Assembly (NCBI GenBank): GCA_002334915.1
Contig: DDCQ01000007.1
Location: 5,651-62,325, forward strand
Length of the DNA: 56,675 nt
Source: Porticoccaceae bacterium UBA2002
GTDB taxonomy: Bacteria > Pseudomonadota > Gammaproteobacteria > Pseudomonadales > Porticoccaceae
Direction: 5' to 3'
The notes below the pieces were generated by a model that ran no database searches, was not told the DNA's origin, and was given only the letters and a program-made list of their open reading frames with translations. A program made the position numbers and the translations under genes. Shown piece after piece: positions 38,176 to 46,506 of this stretch; position 1 is the first letter of the stretch, and each line of letters starts with the position of its first letter.

Positions 38176-39357
38176 ATGACTGAATTCGATGATATTCGCC
38201 CCTACAATGATTCCGAGGTACCTGCGGTTATTGCCCGGCTGCTGGCCGATAAAGAATTTCTCGATCTATTGTTGTCGCGGAGCGCGCCGATACTCGGCAA
38301 ACTGCCACTGTTTAAAATGTTGGCCAGACCATTTCTAAAAAACAGTCTGGGTAAGCTGGCCTCAGAGGTGCGCACTGTGGAGGACTTTCAGTCGCATATG
38401 TCCACAGCGCTGGTCAGTGCGCTGGAGCGAACCACAGATAGCTACGGTTTCTCCGGTGTGGAAAATCTGCACAGCGATAAAGCCTATCTGTTTATGAGCA
38501 ATCACCGAGATATAGCGCTGGACCCGGCAATGATAAATCTGGCGCTTATTCGCAACAACCATAAGACAGTGCGCATTGCCATCGGCGATAATTTACTGCG
38601 CAAGCCCTATGCCTCTGATTTAATGCGCGTCAACCGCAGCTTTATTGTTAAGCGCTCGGTGACTAGCCGTCGGGATAAACTCGACGCGCTAAAAACATTA
38701 TCCCGCTATATTCGTTACAGCATTAACGACGAAAAAGTCTCCTGCTGGATTGCACAGGCAGAGGGCCGCGCCAAAGATGGTTGCGACCGCACGGAAACTG
38801 CTCTGTTAAAAATGCTCGCCCTGTCAAAAGATAAAGAGCAGAGTTTTGGCGCTGCAATTCAGGGTATCAACCTGATTCCGGTGTCTATCTCCTATGAGTA
38901 TGACCCCTGCGCTGGCGACAAAGCCCGAGCCTTGCACGCCGCACAGCAGGGGTTGACCTATGTTAAAGATGAGTTCGAAGACCTGGATACTATTCTTAAA
39001 GGGTTAGTGGAATACAAAGGCCGCATTCAGGTTAATTTTGGTGAGCCTATTACCCAGGAATTTGAAACAGCTGATCAGTTGGCTGCAGAGATTGACCGTC
39101 AAATACAGTCTAACTACCAGCTGTTCCCCAGTAATATTCTGGCCTGGCAGATGCAGAGCCAGAAAGATAATAGCGATAACACCAGTCTTGAGACCTTAAA
39201 GCAGCAGTGGCCCGATGAAGACTGGTTGCAAGCGCAGCTAAGGTTTCAGTCACATTTAGCCACGATACCCAGTCTCCATCGGCAGATAGCTATTGATGCC
39301 TATGCCGCACCAGTGAACAATCAGCTGGCCCAGCAAAACCTATCAAAGGGAAATTGA
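38176..39357 (+). CDS. Glycerolipid (lysophosphatidate-type) acyltransferase
   Basis: The 393-residue protein has the PlsC/GPAT acyltransferase fold marks in order: block I SNHRDIALDPAM around His110, block II RVNRSFIVKR, block III QAEGRAKDGCDRTE and block IV ISYEYDPC. Block I is unusual: His110 and Asp116 are five residues apart rather than four, with another Asp at 112. There is no obvious membrane helix. It probably acylates a glycerol-3-phosphate derivative or related alcohol at the membrane face; the exact substrate cannot be told. It lies 29 bases after pyrB and 3 bases before dinG. Confidence 0.75.
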   Translation: MTEFDDIRPYNDSEVPAVIARLLADKEFLDLLLSRSAPILGKLPLFKMLARPFLKNSLGKLASEVRTVEDFQSHMSTALVSALERTTDSYGFSGVENLHSDKAYLFMSNHRDIALDPAMINLALIRNNHKTVRIAIGDNLLRKPYASDLMRVNRSFIVKRSVTSRRDKLDALKTLSRYIRYSINDEKVSCWIAQAEGRAKDGCDRTETALLKMLALSKDKEQSFGAAIQGINLIPVSISYEYDPCAGDKARALHAAQQGLTYVKDEFEDLDTILKGLVEYKGRIQVNFGEPITQEFETADQLAAEIDRQIQSNYQLFPSNILAWQMQSQKDNSDNTSLETLKQQWPDEDWLQAQLRFQSHLATIPSLHRQIAIDAYAAPVNNQLAQQNLSKGN

Positions 39358-39360
39358 TCA

Positions 39361-41460
39361 TTGTTAGACACTGATGTCAGAGACAGTATTCAGCAGGGCT
39401 ACAGACAGTTTTTAAAATCCCGCGAACTCAGCCCCAGGCTGGGCCAGAAACAGATGATTGGCGCTATCGCCAATGCTCTAAGCGATGATAATGCCGACAA
39501 ACGTCTGGCCGTTATCGAAGCCGGAACAGGCACAGGTAAAACCGTAGGCTATCTGATGGCCGCGCTGCCCATAGCTCGAGCCCTTAAAAAAACCGTGGTA
39601 GTGGCTACCGGTACTATCGCGCTGCAAGAACAGCTGATTCATAAAGACCTCCCCGAACTAATGGAGAGCTGCGACTGGGACTACAGCTGTGCTCTGGTTA
39701 AAGGCCGCGGTCGCTATGCCTGCAATCTGCGCATGGAACAGATTATTGATTCGGTAAAATCCAAAGATGCCGGGTTATTTTTGTTTGAAGACGAGCAGCA
39801 ATTTAATCCCAATGTAGAGACAGAAGAGCTTTATCGTGAGATGGCTCTGGCCCTTGAAGAGGGCACCTGGGATGGCGAACGGGACTCATGGGAAACCCGA
39901 ATCAAAGATATCGAGTGGCGCGCCCTCACCGTAGACCGCCGTCAGTGCACTGGGCGCCGCTGCCGTTTTGTAAACCAGTGCCCGTTCTTTAATGCCCGCA
40001 ATAACCTCGACGAAAGCGAAGTGATAGTGGCCAACCATGATTTGGTGATGGCAGATTTAGCCCTGGGAGGCGGTGCCATACTGCCTCCGCCAGAAGACTG
40101 TATCTATATTTTTGATGAAGGCCACCGCCTGGGTGATACCGCCGTTCGTCATTTTGGTGCCGAATGCCGCATTAATGGCACACTGAGCTGGCTGGAGCGA
40201 CTGCCCAAGCAGATTAAAGGGCAAGCCCCCCTGTTTGCCAAAGACAGCGCACTGTCAGACCAGCTGCCGCGCATTGAAAAAGAAGCAGGCAAAATTACCG
40301 AACTATTAGCCATGACCTATCCATTGCTAAAACAGTATGTGGACCAGTCAGATCATGCCGAGGGACGCTACCGTTTTGCCCATGGCGATGTAGGTGAATC
40401 CATTCGCGATCTGGCCAAGCAAATCACCCTGAGTACCAGCGGCTGGTTAGGGCGTTTGGAGGTATTGGAAGATACCCTTAGCGAAGCTCTTAGTGATAAA
40501 CAGTATCCCGTACCTCTGCCTGATATTGAGCTGTTTTATCAGCAAGCAGGCAACTGGCTGGGTCGGGCAGAAAAATTATTAGCCCTGTGGGACAGGCTGC
40601 ATAAAGAACTTAAACAAAATGACATGCCCATGGCCTGCTGGTTAAAGCTGGATGAAGGAGGCGGCGGCAATGTAGATATCAGTATTAATGCCAGTCCTAT
40701 TCAAGCCGCAGAGATACTTCGAGACCAGCTGTGGGGTAGTTGCTATGCGGCAGTGGTAACCTCAGCGACTCTGCGTTCACTGGGCAATTTTAATAGTTTG
40801 CAGCGTGAGATTGGCATGCCCAACAGTGCCAGTTACCTGTCGGTAGCTGGAGCCTTTGACTATGCCAATGCCGCAGTGGTGAGAGTGCCCAGCGATGCAG
40901 TTGAAGGCAATAATGTTGATGAGCATAGTCGCTATATTATCGATAATTTTGAATCGCTGGTTAAAGACAGGGCCGGCACTCTGTTGCTATTTTCTTCCAA
41001 ACGGCAAATGGAACAGGTCTATGACGAGCTGTCCCGTGATTTACACAAGCTTATTTTGATTCAGGGCCAGTACTCCAATCGCGAGATGGTACGCCTGCAT
41101 AAAGAGCGAATCGATCAGGGCCGCACCAGTGTCCTAATGGGCCTGGCCAGCTTTGCCGAGGGAGTGGATCTGCCCGGCAACTACTGTGTGCATGTGGTTA
41201 TAGCCAAGCTGCCCTTTGCTGTGCCCGATGACCCACTGCAGGAAGCCCTGGCCGAATGGATTGAGGGCAATGGCGGTAACTCATTTTTTGATATTTCCCT
41301 GCCTATAGCTTCTCTGCGACTGATACAGGCCTGTGGTCGCCTGCTGCGCACAGAATCCGATACAGGCACAGTCACCATTTTGGATAAGCGACTGGTCACC
41401 AAGCGCTATGGTGGCCAGTTAATCAATGCATTGCCACCATTTCGCCGTGAGATAGGGTAA
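39361..41460 (+). CDS. dinG: ATP-dependent DNA helicase DinG
   Basis: DinG is a 5'-3' superfamily 2 helicase of the XPD type that unwinds D-loops, R-loops and replication blocks. The 699-residue product has Walker A AGTGTGKT (residues 54-61), DEGH as the Walker B box, the iron-sulfur cysteines Cys121, Cys196, Cys201 and Cys207, then VVTSATLRSLG and the last motif QACGRLLRTESDTG. The start is TTG at 39361, with GGGA nine bases upstream. It ends in a TAATG overlap with yqcC. I see no SOS box in front of it, as the gene lies inside an operon. Confidence 0.94.
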   Translation: MLDTDVRDSIQQGYRQFLKSRELSPRLGQKQMIGAIANALSDDNADKRLAVIEAGTGTGKTVGYLMAALPIARALKKTVVVATGTIALQEQLIHKDLPELMESCDWDYSCALVKGRGRYACNLRMEQIIDSVKSKDAGLFLFEDEQQFNPNVETEELYREMALALEEGTWDGERDSWETRIKDIEWRALTVDRRQCTGRRCRFVNQCPFFNARNNLDESEVIVANHDLVMADLALGGGAILPPPEDCIYIFDEGHRLGDTAVRHFGAECRINGTLSWLERLPKQIKGQAPLFAKDSALSDQLPRIEKEAGKITELLAMTYPLLKQYVDQSDHAEGRYRFAHGDVGESIRDLAKQITLSTSGWLGRLEVLEDTLSEALSDKQYPVPLPDIELFYQQAGNWLGRAEKLLALWDRLHKELKQNDMPMACWLKLDEGGGGNVDISINASPIQAAEILRDQLWGSCYAAVVTSATLRSLGNFNSLQREIGMPNSASYLSVAGAFDYANAAVVRVPSDAVEGNNVDEHSRYIIDNFESLVKDRAGTLLLFSSKRQMEQVYDELSRDLHKLILIQGQYSNREMVRLHKERIDQGRTSVLMGLASFAEGVDLPGNYCVHVVIAKLPFAVPDDPLQEALAEWIEGNGGNSFFDISLPIASLRLIQACGRLLRTESDTGTVTILDKRLVTKRYGGQLINALPPFRREIG

Positions 41461-41795
41461 TGGATATCTATGGGGAGCTGGGGCAGTTATTAGCCGATAT
41501 TAGCACCGAGCTGCAGGCCATGGGTCTGTGGCAAGAGTATCCCCCATCGGCAGCAGCGCTGGCCAGTACCGAGCCATTTGCCCTGGATATGCTGTCGTTT
41601 AGCCAGTGGCTGCAGTTTATATTTGTGCCGCGAATCCAGCAGATCATTGCCGCTCAAGCTTCGCTGCCAGAGAACTGCAGTATTGCTCCTATGGCCGAAG
41701 AATTTTTTAATCAGCAACAAAATCTGGATCCACAAAAAAGCGCGGCATTGCTGGTGCATCTGGCCGCGCTTGATCGATTGATAACCCAGAACTAG
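41460..41795 (+). CDS. yqcC: YqcC family protein
   Basis: A 111-residue protein of the YqcC (DUF446) family, marked by LGLW-like MGLWQEYPPSAAALASTEPF, LDMLSFSQWLQFIFVPRI and a helical C-terminus. E. coli yqcC lies beside truC, which is not seen here. The function is not established. Its start overlaps the dinG stop by one base, and its end overlaps the convergent deaD by 4 bases. Confidence 0.9.
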   Translation: MDIYGELGQLLADISTELQAMGLWQEYPPSAAALASTEPFALDMLSFSQWLQFIFVPRIQQIIAAQASLPENCSIAPMAEEFFNQQQNLDPQKSAALLVHLAALDRLITQN

Positions 41796-43834
41796 CTTTT
41801 AGCTTTTTTGGGCTTTTTGGTATAGGTCTTTTTCTTCTTGATTGGGCTGCTGCCATCGGTAGGCTTTTTATCCTCAAAAGACTTCTTGCCCTTAAATGAG
41901 CGGCCCTCGCCAGAGTCTTTGGCAAACTTGCCACCGGCAGGTTTTTTCTTGCCAAAATCTCTTTTCTTGGCGGGCTTCTGAGTATCCGCAGTGCGCTTGT
42001 CGTTCACATCGCGGCTCAGGGTTTTCTTAACTCGAGGCTGGCGTGGTTTATCTTCTTTCTGTTCAGGTGCCGCTTTAGAAGGCGCAGCATTAGGATTGTA
42101 CACACTGATGCGCATGGGCTTGGCACAGACTCGCACCTTCTTTAAATGCTTTAGCAGATCGTCTGGCATGCCCTCGGGCAGGTCAACGGTGCTGTAATCA
42201 TCATATAGTTTGATAGAGCCGATATAGCGGCTACTGACATCAGCTTCATTGGCGATAGCGCCAACAATATTGGAGGGCGTGATGTTGTCGTTATTGCCCA
42301 CTTCCAGCCGGTAGGTGACCATGCCTATATCATTGCCATTTTCATCGCGCAGACCTGGATCTCGCTGTGGGCGGTCTTCTCGCCGCGGGCTATCTTCTCG
42401 CCGCGGGCGCTCTTCTCGCCGCGGGCGCTCATCCCGTTTCGGGCGCTCATCTCGCTTAGAGCGCTCATCGCGACGACTCTCTTTGCGATCACGGTTATTC
42501 TCTCGGGGCGCCACAATATTATCCAGTTTGGGAAATAGCGGGCGCTCTTTCTGGTTTTCATAGGTCAGAGCGGCGGCAATATCAGCCATATCCAACTCAT
42601 TCTCTGCCGCAAATTTAGTAATCAGATCGCGGAATTTATCCAGACGCGGTGTCTCCAGCGTCTTTACCAGTTGATCAGTGAAGTGCTGAATACGCTGATC
42701 GCTAACCTGCTCATTGCTGGGCATGGTCAGAGGTGTAATAGCCTGGCGTGTCGACTTCTCAATCGAACGCAGCAGGCGAGTCTCTTTAGGCGTAATAAAC
42801 AAAATCGCCTTGCCCTCACGACCCGCGCGACCGGTTCGACCAATACGGTGAACATAGGACTCATTGTCGTAAGGAATATCAAAATTGATAACATGGCTGA
42901 TGCGCTCAACATCCAGACCGCGAGCCGCCACATCTGTAGCCACTACCACATCCACCTGGCCTTTCTTAAGGCGGTTAATGGTGCGCTCACGCAGTGCCTG
43001 ACTGAGGTCGCCATTCAGCGCCGCAGCAGAGAAACCTCGAGCTTCCAGGCGCTCGGCAATATCCACCGTCGAGGACTTGGTGCGCACAAAAATAATCATG
43101 CCATCAAAGCTTTCAACTTCCAGCACACGGGTCAGGGCATCCATCTTCTGATGACTTTTTACCGTCACATATTGCTGTTCAATGCGCTCAACGGTTTTGG
43201 TTTTACTTTCAATGCTAACGCGCTCAGCATCACCCAGATACTTCTCGGCAACACGGCGAATCTGATTAGGCATGGTGGCCGAAAACAGTGCACGCTGACA
43301 TTCCGGTGGCGTCTGCGCCAAAATAGTCTCAACATCATCAATAAAACCCATACGCAGCATTTCATCGGCTTCATCCAGAATAAGGCCTTTGATCTGACTC
43401 AGATCCAGACTGCGACGACGCAAGTGATCTAGCATACGACCAGGCGTGCCCACCACAACCTGCACACCACGCTTGAGGCTACGCAACTGGCCACCGATAT
43501 CAGCACCGCCGTAAATGGGCAGCACATTGAACCCTTTCATATATTTGGCATAGCTTTGGAAAGCCTCAGCCACCTGAATAGCCAACTCACGGGTAGGAGT
43601 TAGCACCAGAATCTGTGGTGATCGTTGCTTCTCGTCGATCTTGCTCAAAAACGGCAATGCAAAAGCAGCAGTCTTGCCAGTACCAGTCTGGGCAGTACCC
43701 AGCAGGTTTTTACCGTCCAGCAGAATAGGAATACTCTGCGCCTGAACAGGGGAGGGTTGCTCATACCCAAGTTGCTTAACAGCCTTGAGAACGGGAGCAG
43801 AAAGACTTAAGGATTCGAAGTCAGGGGATGACAT
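41792..43834 (-). CDS. deaD: DEAD-box RNA helicase DeaD/CsdA
   Basis: DeaD acts in ribosome assembly and mRNA decay, notably in the cold. The 680-residue protein has the Q motif (LGYEQPSPVQAQSIP), motif I AQTGTGKT, Ia PTRELAIQ, II DEAD, III SAT, ARGLDVERISHVINFD and HRIGRTGRAG, a DbpA-type RNA-binding domain near residues 510-590 and a basic Lys-rich tail. Between helicase core and DbpA domain stands an Arg/Glu/Asp repeat block (about residues 450-495) built of RDERPK-like units, matched at the DNA level near 42355-42490. It is longer than the E. coli protein (629 residues) because of this block and the tail. Confidence 0.95.
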   Translation of the reverse strand: MSSPDFESLSLSAPVLKAVKQLGYEQPSPVQAQSIPILLDGKNLLGTAQTGTGKTAAFALPFLSKIDEKQRSPQILVLTPTRELAIQVAEAFQSYAKYMKGFNVLPIYGGADIGGQLRSLKRGVQVVVGTPGRMLDHLRRRSLDLSQIKGLILDEADEMLRMGFIDDVETILAQTPPECQRALFSATMPNQIRRVAEKYLGDAERVSIESKTKTVERIEQQYVTVKSHQKMDALTRVLEVESFDGMIIFVRTKSSTVDIAERLEARGFSAAALNGDLSQALRERTINRLKKGQVDVVVATDVAARGLDVERISHVINFDIPYDNESYVHRIGRTGRAGREGKAILFITPKETRLLRSIEKSTRQAITPLTMPSNEQVSDQRIQHFTDQLVKTLETPRLDKFRDLITKFAAENELDMADIAAALTYENQKERPLFPKLDNIVAPRENNRDRKESRRDERSKRDERPKRDERPRREERPRREDSPRREDRPQRDPGLRDENGNDIGMVTYRLEVGNNDNITPSNIVGAIANEADVSSRYIGSIKLYDDYSTVDLPEGMPDDLLKHLKKVRVCAKPMRISVYNPNAAPSKAAPEQKEDKPRQPRVKKTLSRDVNDKRTADTQKPAKKRDFGKKKPAGGKFAKDSGEGRSFKGKKSFEDKKPTDGSSPIKKKKTYTKKPKKAKS

Positions 43835-44039
43835 TAATTTACCTGTGGCTTGGGGTGATTAGACCCCGGGTTGCGAGGCCGCGGAGTATACGCGTAAGTG
43901 GTTAATTTTTATAGTGTATTTGGGGTTATTTTTGTTCGCGGCAAAGCCATTAAGAATAGTGGCTAGCAATGGGCTAGAGGTCCGTTTTATCGCAAATCGA
44001 ACTGCTAGGATGTTATCGAAAATGGCAAGGATGCAATCA

Positions 44040-44375
44040 ATGAAAGAATTCCACTTTGTAAACAAGCAATCTCTTAAAGAATTCAAAGCATTACCTCGCA
44101 AAATTCAGGAGCGCTTTGCGACTGATTTAAATGAAATTAGAAAAGGTAAGCCACCGTTCTCCAAGTTTAAGCATATCGGTAGCTCAGTAGGAGTTGGAGC
44201 CATCGAATTGATTGAAAATGGTCGGCCCGCTTATCGCACCGTCTATGTCGCCAAATTTAAGCAAACTGTCTATGTGTTGCACTCATTTACCAAAACGACC
44301 AATGGTGTCGACCAAAAAGCCATGGATACAGCTAGGCGGCGATACAAAATAATGGCTGCTGATCTACAAAAATGA
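44040..44375 (+). CDS. higB: HigB-type (RelE/Gp49-like) toxin
   Basis: The protein belongs to the phage-derived Gp49-like/HigB toxin group (formerly DUF891), which cleaves mRNA on the ribosome. The start at 44040 is chosen because AAGGA stands eight bases upstream; this gives 111 residues beginning MKEFHFVNKQSLKEFKALP. Family marks are FSKFKHIGSSVGVGAIEL, PAYRTVYVAKFKQTVYVLHS and FTKTTNGVDQKAMDTARRRY, with the Arg and Lys residues expected at the active site. The toxin gene comes first and the antitoxin second, as in higBA. Base composition is more AT-rich than in neighbours. Confidence 0.85.
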   Translation: MKEFHFVNKQSLKEFKALPRKIQERFATDLNEIRKGKPPFSKFKHIGSSVGVGAIELIENGRPAYRTVYVAKFKQTVYVLHSFTKTTNGVDQKAMDTARRRYKIMAADLQK

Positions 44376-44432
44376 TATATCAGTGCTTGTATATTTTTCG
44401 CAATAGAATAATATATCACCACTGATATATGA
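44373..44432. promoter_or_regulatory. Three TGATATATCA-like palindromes and an internal promoter in higBA
   Basis: TGATATATCA (44373-44382, a perfect palindrome that includes the toxin stop codon), TAATATATCA (44409-44418) and TGATATATGA (44423-44432) lie between toxin and antitoxin genes. The outer two are also the ends of an 11-bp inverted repeat (ATATATCAGTG / CACTGATATAT). A good promoter, TTGTAT (44387-44392), 16 bases, TAATAT (44409-44414), overlaps the second copy. This would give the antitoxin its own promoter, repressed by its own helix-turn-helix product. Binding is inference. Confidence 0.6.
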
Positions 44433-44441
44433 GGTAGTCAA

Positions 44442-44747
44442 ATGACTTCGATTAAGTTTGATAACATTTTTGATGCGATCACTGATAATCCCGAGGAAGC
44501 TAGCGAGTTGCAAACCCGAGCGGATTTAATGAGTGTGATTCGCGATATTGTGCAAGACAACAACTGGAAGCAGAGCGAAGCTGCTGAAAAAATGGGTTTG
44601 ACTCAGCCAAGGGTCAGCAATCTACTCAACGGGAAGATTGATAAATTCTCAATCGACCTGTTGATGACTTGCCTCTATCGATTAGGCTATCGCTTTAAGC
44701 CAGTATATAAAGATAGGCAGTTAACTATTGATGTTTGGGCTGCATAG
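44442..44747 (+). CDS. higA: HigA-type helix-turn-helix antitoxin
   Basis: The 101-residue XRE-family protein has a helix-turn-helix at about residues 45-75 (KQSEAAEKMGLTQPRVSNLL with NGKIDKFSIDLLMTCLYRLG). It would bind and neutralise HigB and repress the pair. GAGGT at 44431-44435 is the ribosome site; unlike most pairs the genes do not overlap, a 66-base gap with operator-like palindromes separates them. Confidence 0.85.
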   Translation: MTSIKFDNIFDAITDNPEEASELQTRADLMSVIRDIVQDNNWKQSEAAEKMGLTQPRVSNLLNGKIDKFSIDLLMTCLYRLGYRFKPVYKDRQLTIDVWAA

Positions 44748-44769
44748 GCGAGGCAATAATTACGAGCTG

Positions 44770-45055
44770 TTACAGAACAATTTCAGTCAGTATTTCGGTT
44801 TTAACCGAATTGGCAATAAAGCACTCTTGATGAGCACGATGGTGTATCGATTCTAGTTGCTCAAGGCTGGGCTGATCACCAGAAAATATGACTTTAGGAC
44901 GCAGTGTGACCTTAGTCATGGCTACTTTGCCATCGCGACCCTTTTCCATGAGGAGACGAGGAAGTCGGTACCACTGTTCCGCCATTAAATTCCCAGCGAA
45001 TGTAACCTGTAACGTAACGAGTATTTATTTGTGAGTAACAGCTGGGGCCGCCTGT
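44770..45055 (-). pseudogene. OsmC/Ohr-family gene remnant with internal deletion and frame change
   Basis: Two frames on the minus strand match successive parts of one OsmC-family protein. The upstream part (about 45055-44948) reads RYVTGYIRWEFNGGTVVPTS and then SSPH, equal to the family's usual start up to its SSSPH motif. The downstream part (44949-44770) reads GKVAMTKVTLRPKVIFSGDQ and later HHRAHQECFIANSVKTE, the family's C-terminus. The frames differ, the central part with the first active-site Cys (about 60 codons) is missing, and a stop codon stands before the N-terminal part. A 71-residue open frame remains (start 44985) but is not a plausible peroxidase. Confidence 0.75.
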
Positions 45056-45196
45056 TTAATTAGAGCAGGATAATTATTCTTATCAATATCTCCTATAACC
45101 GACGATCAGCTATTCATCATCCATAATTTGGGTTTAAATGGACCATATAAGAAATGGCATTCAACATGCGTATAAATTAATCTTTAGGCTACTTCC

Positions 45197-45889
45197 ATGA
45201 CTGAGCTCTACCTTGTCCGTCACGCCCAAGCCTCTTTTGGCGCGGCTAACTATGATCAACTCTCAGACCTTGGCCACCAGCAATCGCGCTGGCTTGGCGA
45301 TCATCTCGGTATGCGCGGCATGGCGTTCGACCAGCTGGTGGTAGGGGATATGGTGCGCCATCACGAAACCATGAATGGTATCTGTGCGGGTATGGGCGTC
45401 GATGGTGCAGAGCGCCTGGTTATACCTGGGCTCAATGAATATAACTTTGCTGCCATGACCGAATCCTATACCCAGGCCAATGGAGATGATCCATTGATAA
45501 AGGCCATCGCCGACAACCCCGACGATAAGCGACATCACTTCCGGCTACTGCGCAAAGTGCTGACGCTATGGACTCAGGACAGGGTCGAGAATGTGCCCGA
45601 GACCTGGGCAGAGTTTAAGGGCAGGGTGCTGGCTGCCCAGCAGCAGATTATGGCGATGTCCAACAGTGGTAATCGTATTTTGGCGATTGGCTCTGGCGGC
45701 TCCATAAGTACCTTTGTGGGGCTGGTGCTGGGGATTCCGGATGAGAATATCTTTGATCTAAACCTGCAGTATAAGAATACGGCGATCAGTCATTTTTTCT
45801 TTAATGACCATAAGATGAATTTGACGGGATTTAATGGCGTACCCCATTTGGATACCAATGAAATGGAGCGGTATGTGACCTTTGGTTAG
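45197..45889 (+). CDS. Histidine phosphatase family protein
   Basis: The 230-residue protein starts with the phosphoglycerate mutase/phosphatase motif LYLVRHAQASFG, in which the His accepts phosphate. Other expected residues are the Arg in GDMVRHHETMNG and the His/Gly segment near ILAIGSGGSISTFVG, where the usual second catalytic His (often GHG/GHS) reads SGGS. This substitution makes activity uncertain. It resembles SixA/GpmB-like proteins, substrate unknown. Its stop overlaps the convergent relE-type gene by 4 bases. The start codon has no clear ribosome site. Confidence 0.8.
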   Translation: MTELYLVRHAQASFGAANYDQLSDLGHQQSRWLGDHLGMRGMAFDQLVVGDMVRHHETMNGICAGMGVDGAERLVIPGLNEYNFAAMTESYTQANGDDPLIKAIADNPDDKRHHFRLLRKVLTLWTQDRVENVPETWAEFKGRVLAAQQQIMAMSNSGNRILAIGSGGSISTFVGLVLGIPDENIFDLNLQYKNTAISHFFFNDHKMNLTGFNGVPHLDTNEMERYVTFG

Positions 45890-46149
45890 GTACTCCTGTA
45901 AACACTAGACCTATGCCCAACTTTGACCACCTGAATCACCAGGCGAGTATCCTGAATTTCATAGATTATTCGATAAAGCCCCACGCGCACTCTATATTGC
46001 TGTTGGTTTGAGAGCTTAAGACAGCCCTCTGATCTTGGGTTTTCTGCCAGCAGGTCAATTTGGGCAAGAATGCGATGCACATCCCTTTTGGGAATATTCC
46101 GAAGGTCCTTCGCCACTGATTTTTTGAATGTGACTTTATATTTTGCCAT
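45886..46149 (-). CDS. RelE/ParE-type toxin
   Basis: An 87-residue RelE-superfamily protein with the pattern KVTFKKSVAKDLRNIPKRD, QQYRVRVGLYRIIYEI and VIQVVKVGHRSSVYR at the end. The YRVRVG...YRIIYEI and GHR motifs are typical for mRNA interferases of the RelE group. It overlaps the antitoxin gene by 14 bases and comes second in the operon. Confidence 0.9.
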   Translation of the reverse strand: MAKYKVTFKKSVAKDLRNIPKRDVHRILAQIDLLAENPRSEGCLKLSNQQQYRVRVGLYRIIYEIQDTRLVIQVVKVGHRSSVYRST

Positions 46150-46369
46150 GCTTCTTTAAGTCATTAAGCAGGGATTCATAGCTCATCTCAGCTTCATTTA
46201 CTCTATCGGCAAACGCCTGCAGATCTTCCTGATCTTCAGCTAGATGAACTCGCACAGCTTCATTGACTAGGTCTGAAAAGGACACATGGGTTGAAGCAGC
46301 CTTGAGCTTTAGTGCTTGGTGAATAGCAGGGTCGAAGTAGACTGTCGATCTTTTGGATAAATTACTCAT
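46136..46369 (-). CDS. Ribbon-helix-helix antitoxin
   Basis: A 77-residue protein with an N-terminal ribbon-helix-helix (STVYFDPAIHQALKLKAAS, VSFSDLVNEAVRVHLAED) and an acidic helical C-terminus that would bind the toxin. It is the first gene of the pair. A perfect 20-bp palindrome 31 bases upstream of its start is the likely operator. Confidence 0.9.
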   Translation of the reverse strand: MSNLSKRSTVYFDPAIHQALKLKAASTHVSFSDLVNEAVRVHLAEDQEDLQAFADRVNEAEMSYESLLNDLKKHGKI

Positions 46370-46400
46370 GGCGCAATCTTCGCTTAAAAATCGTATCTTA

Positions 46401-46437
46401 ACGCTATAACGTTATAGCGTCCAAAAGATTCTTTCAA
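46401..46437 (-). promoter_or_regulatory. 20-bp palindromic operator and promoter of the RHH/RelE pair
   Basis: ACGCTATAACGTTATAGCGT at 46401-46420 is a perfect palindrome. Read on the minus strand it contains TATAAC as a -10 box (46416-46411), with TTGAAA (46437-46432) as a possible -35 box 15 bases upstream. A palindrome over the -10 box fits autorepression by the ribbon-helix-helix antitoxin. Confidence 0.75.
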
Positions 46438-46506
46438 CTTTGCAAGCACCGATCTATCATTAGACATGTGCTTTTAGTTCCAAAAGCCTAAAAACGAGTA
46501 TTCAGG

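Noticed and set aside
42355..42490. Short GC-rich repeats that might suggest a CRISPR array
   Set aside because: Units are in frame, have no spacers and encode hexapeptides of DeaD.
42671..43432. 253-codon plus-strand frame opposite deaD
   Set aside because: Antisense to the conserved helicase core; composition and lack of motifs show it is a shadow.
44770..44985. A functional 71-residue small protein
   Set aside because: Its last 58 residues are the OsmC C-terminus and the missing N-terminal part is found upstream in another frame, so it is a remnant.
45069..45084. GATAA-N6-TTATC, as a Fur box before the histidine phosphatase
   Set aside because: Spacing and length do not match the 19-bp Fur consensus, and the region is simply AT-rich.
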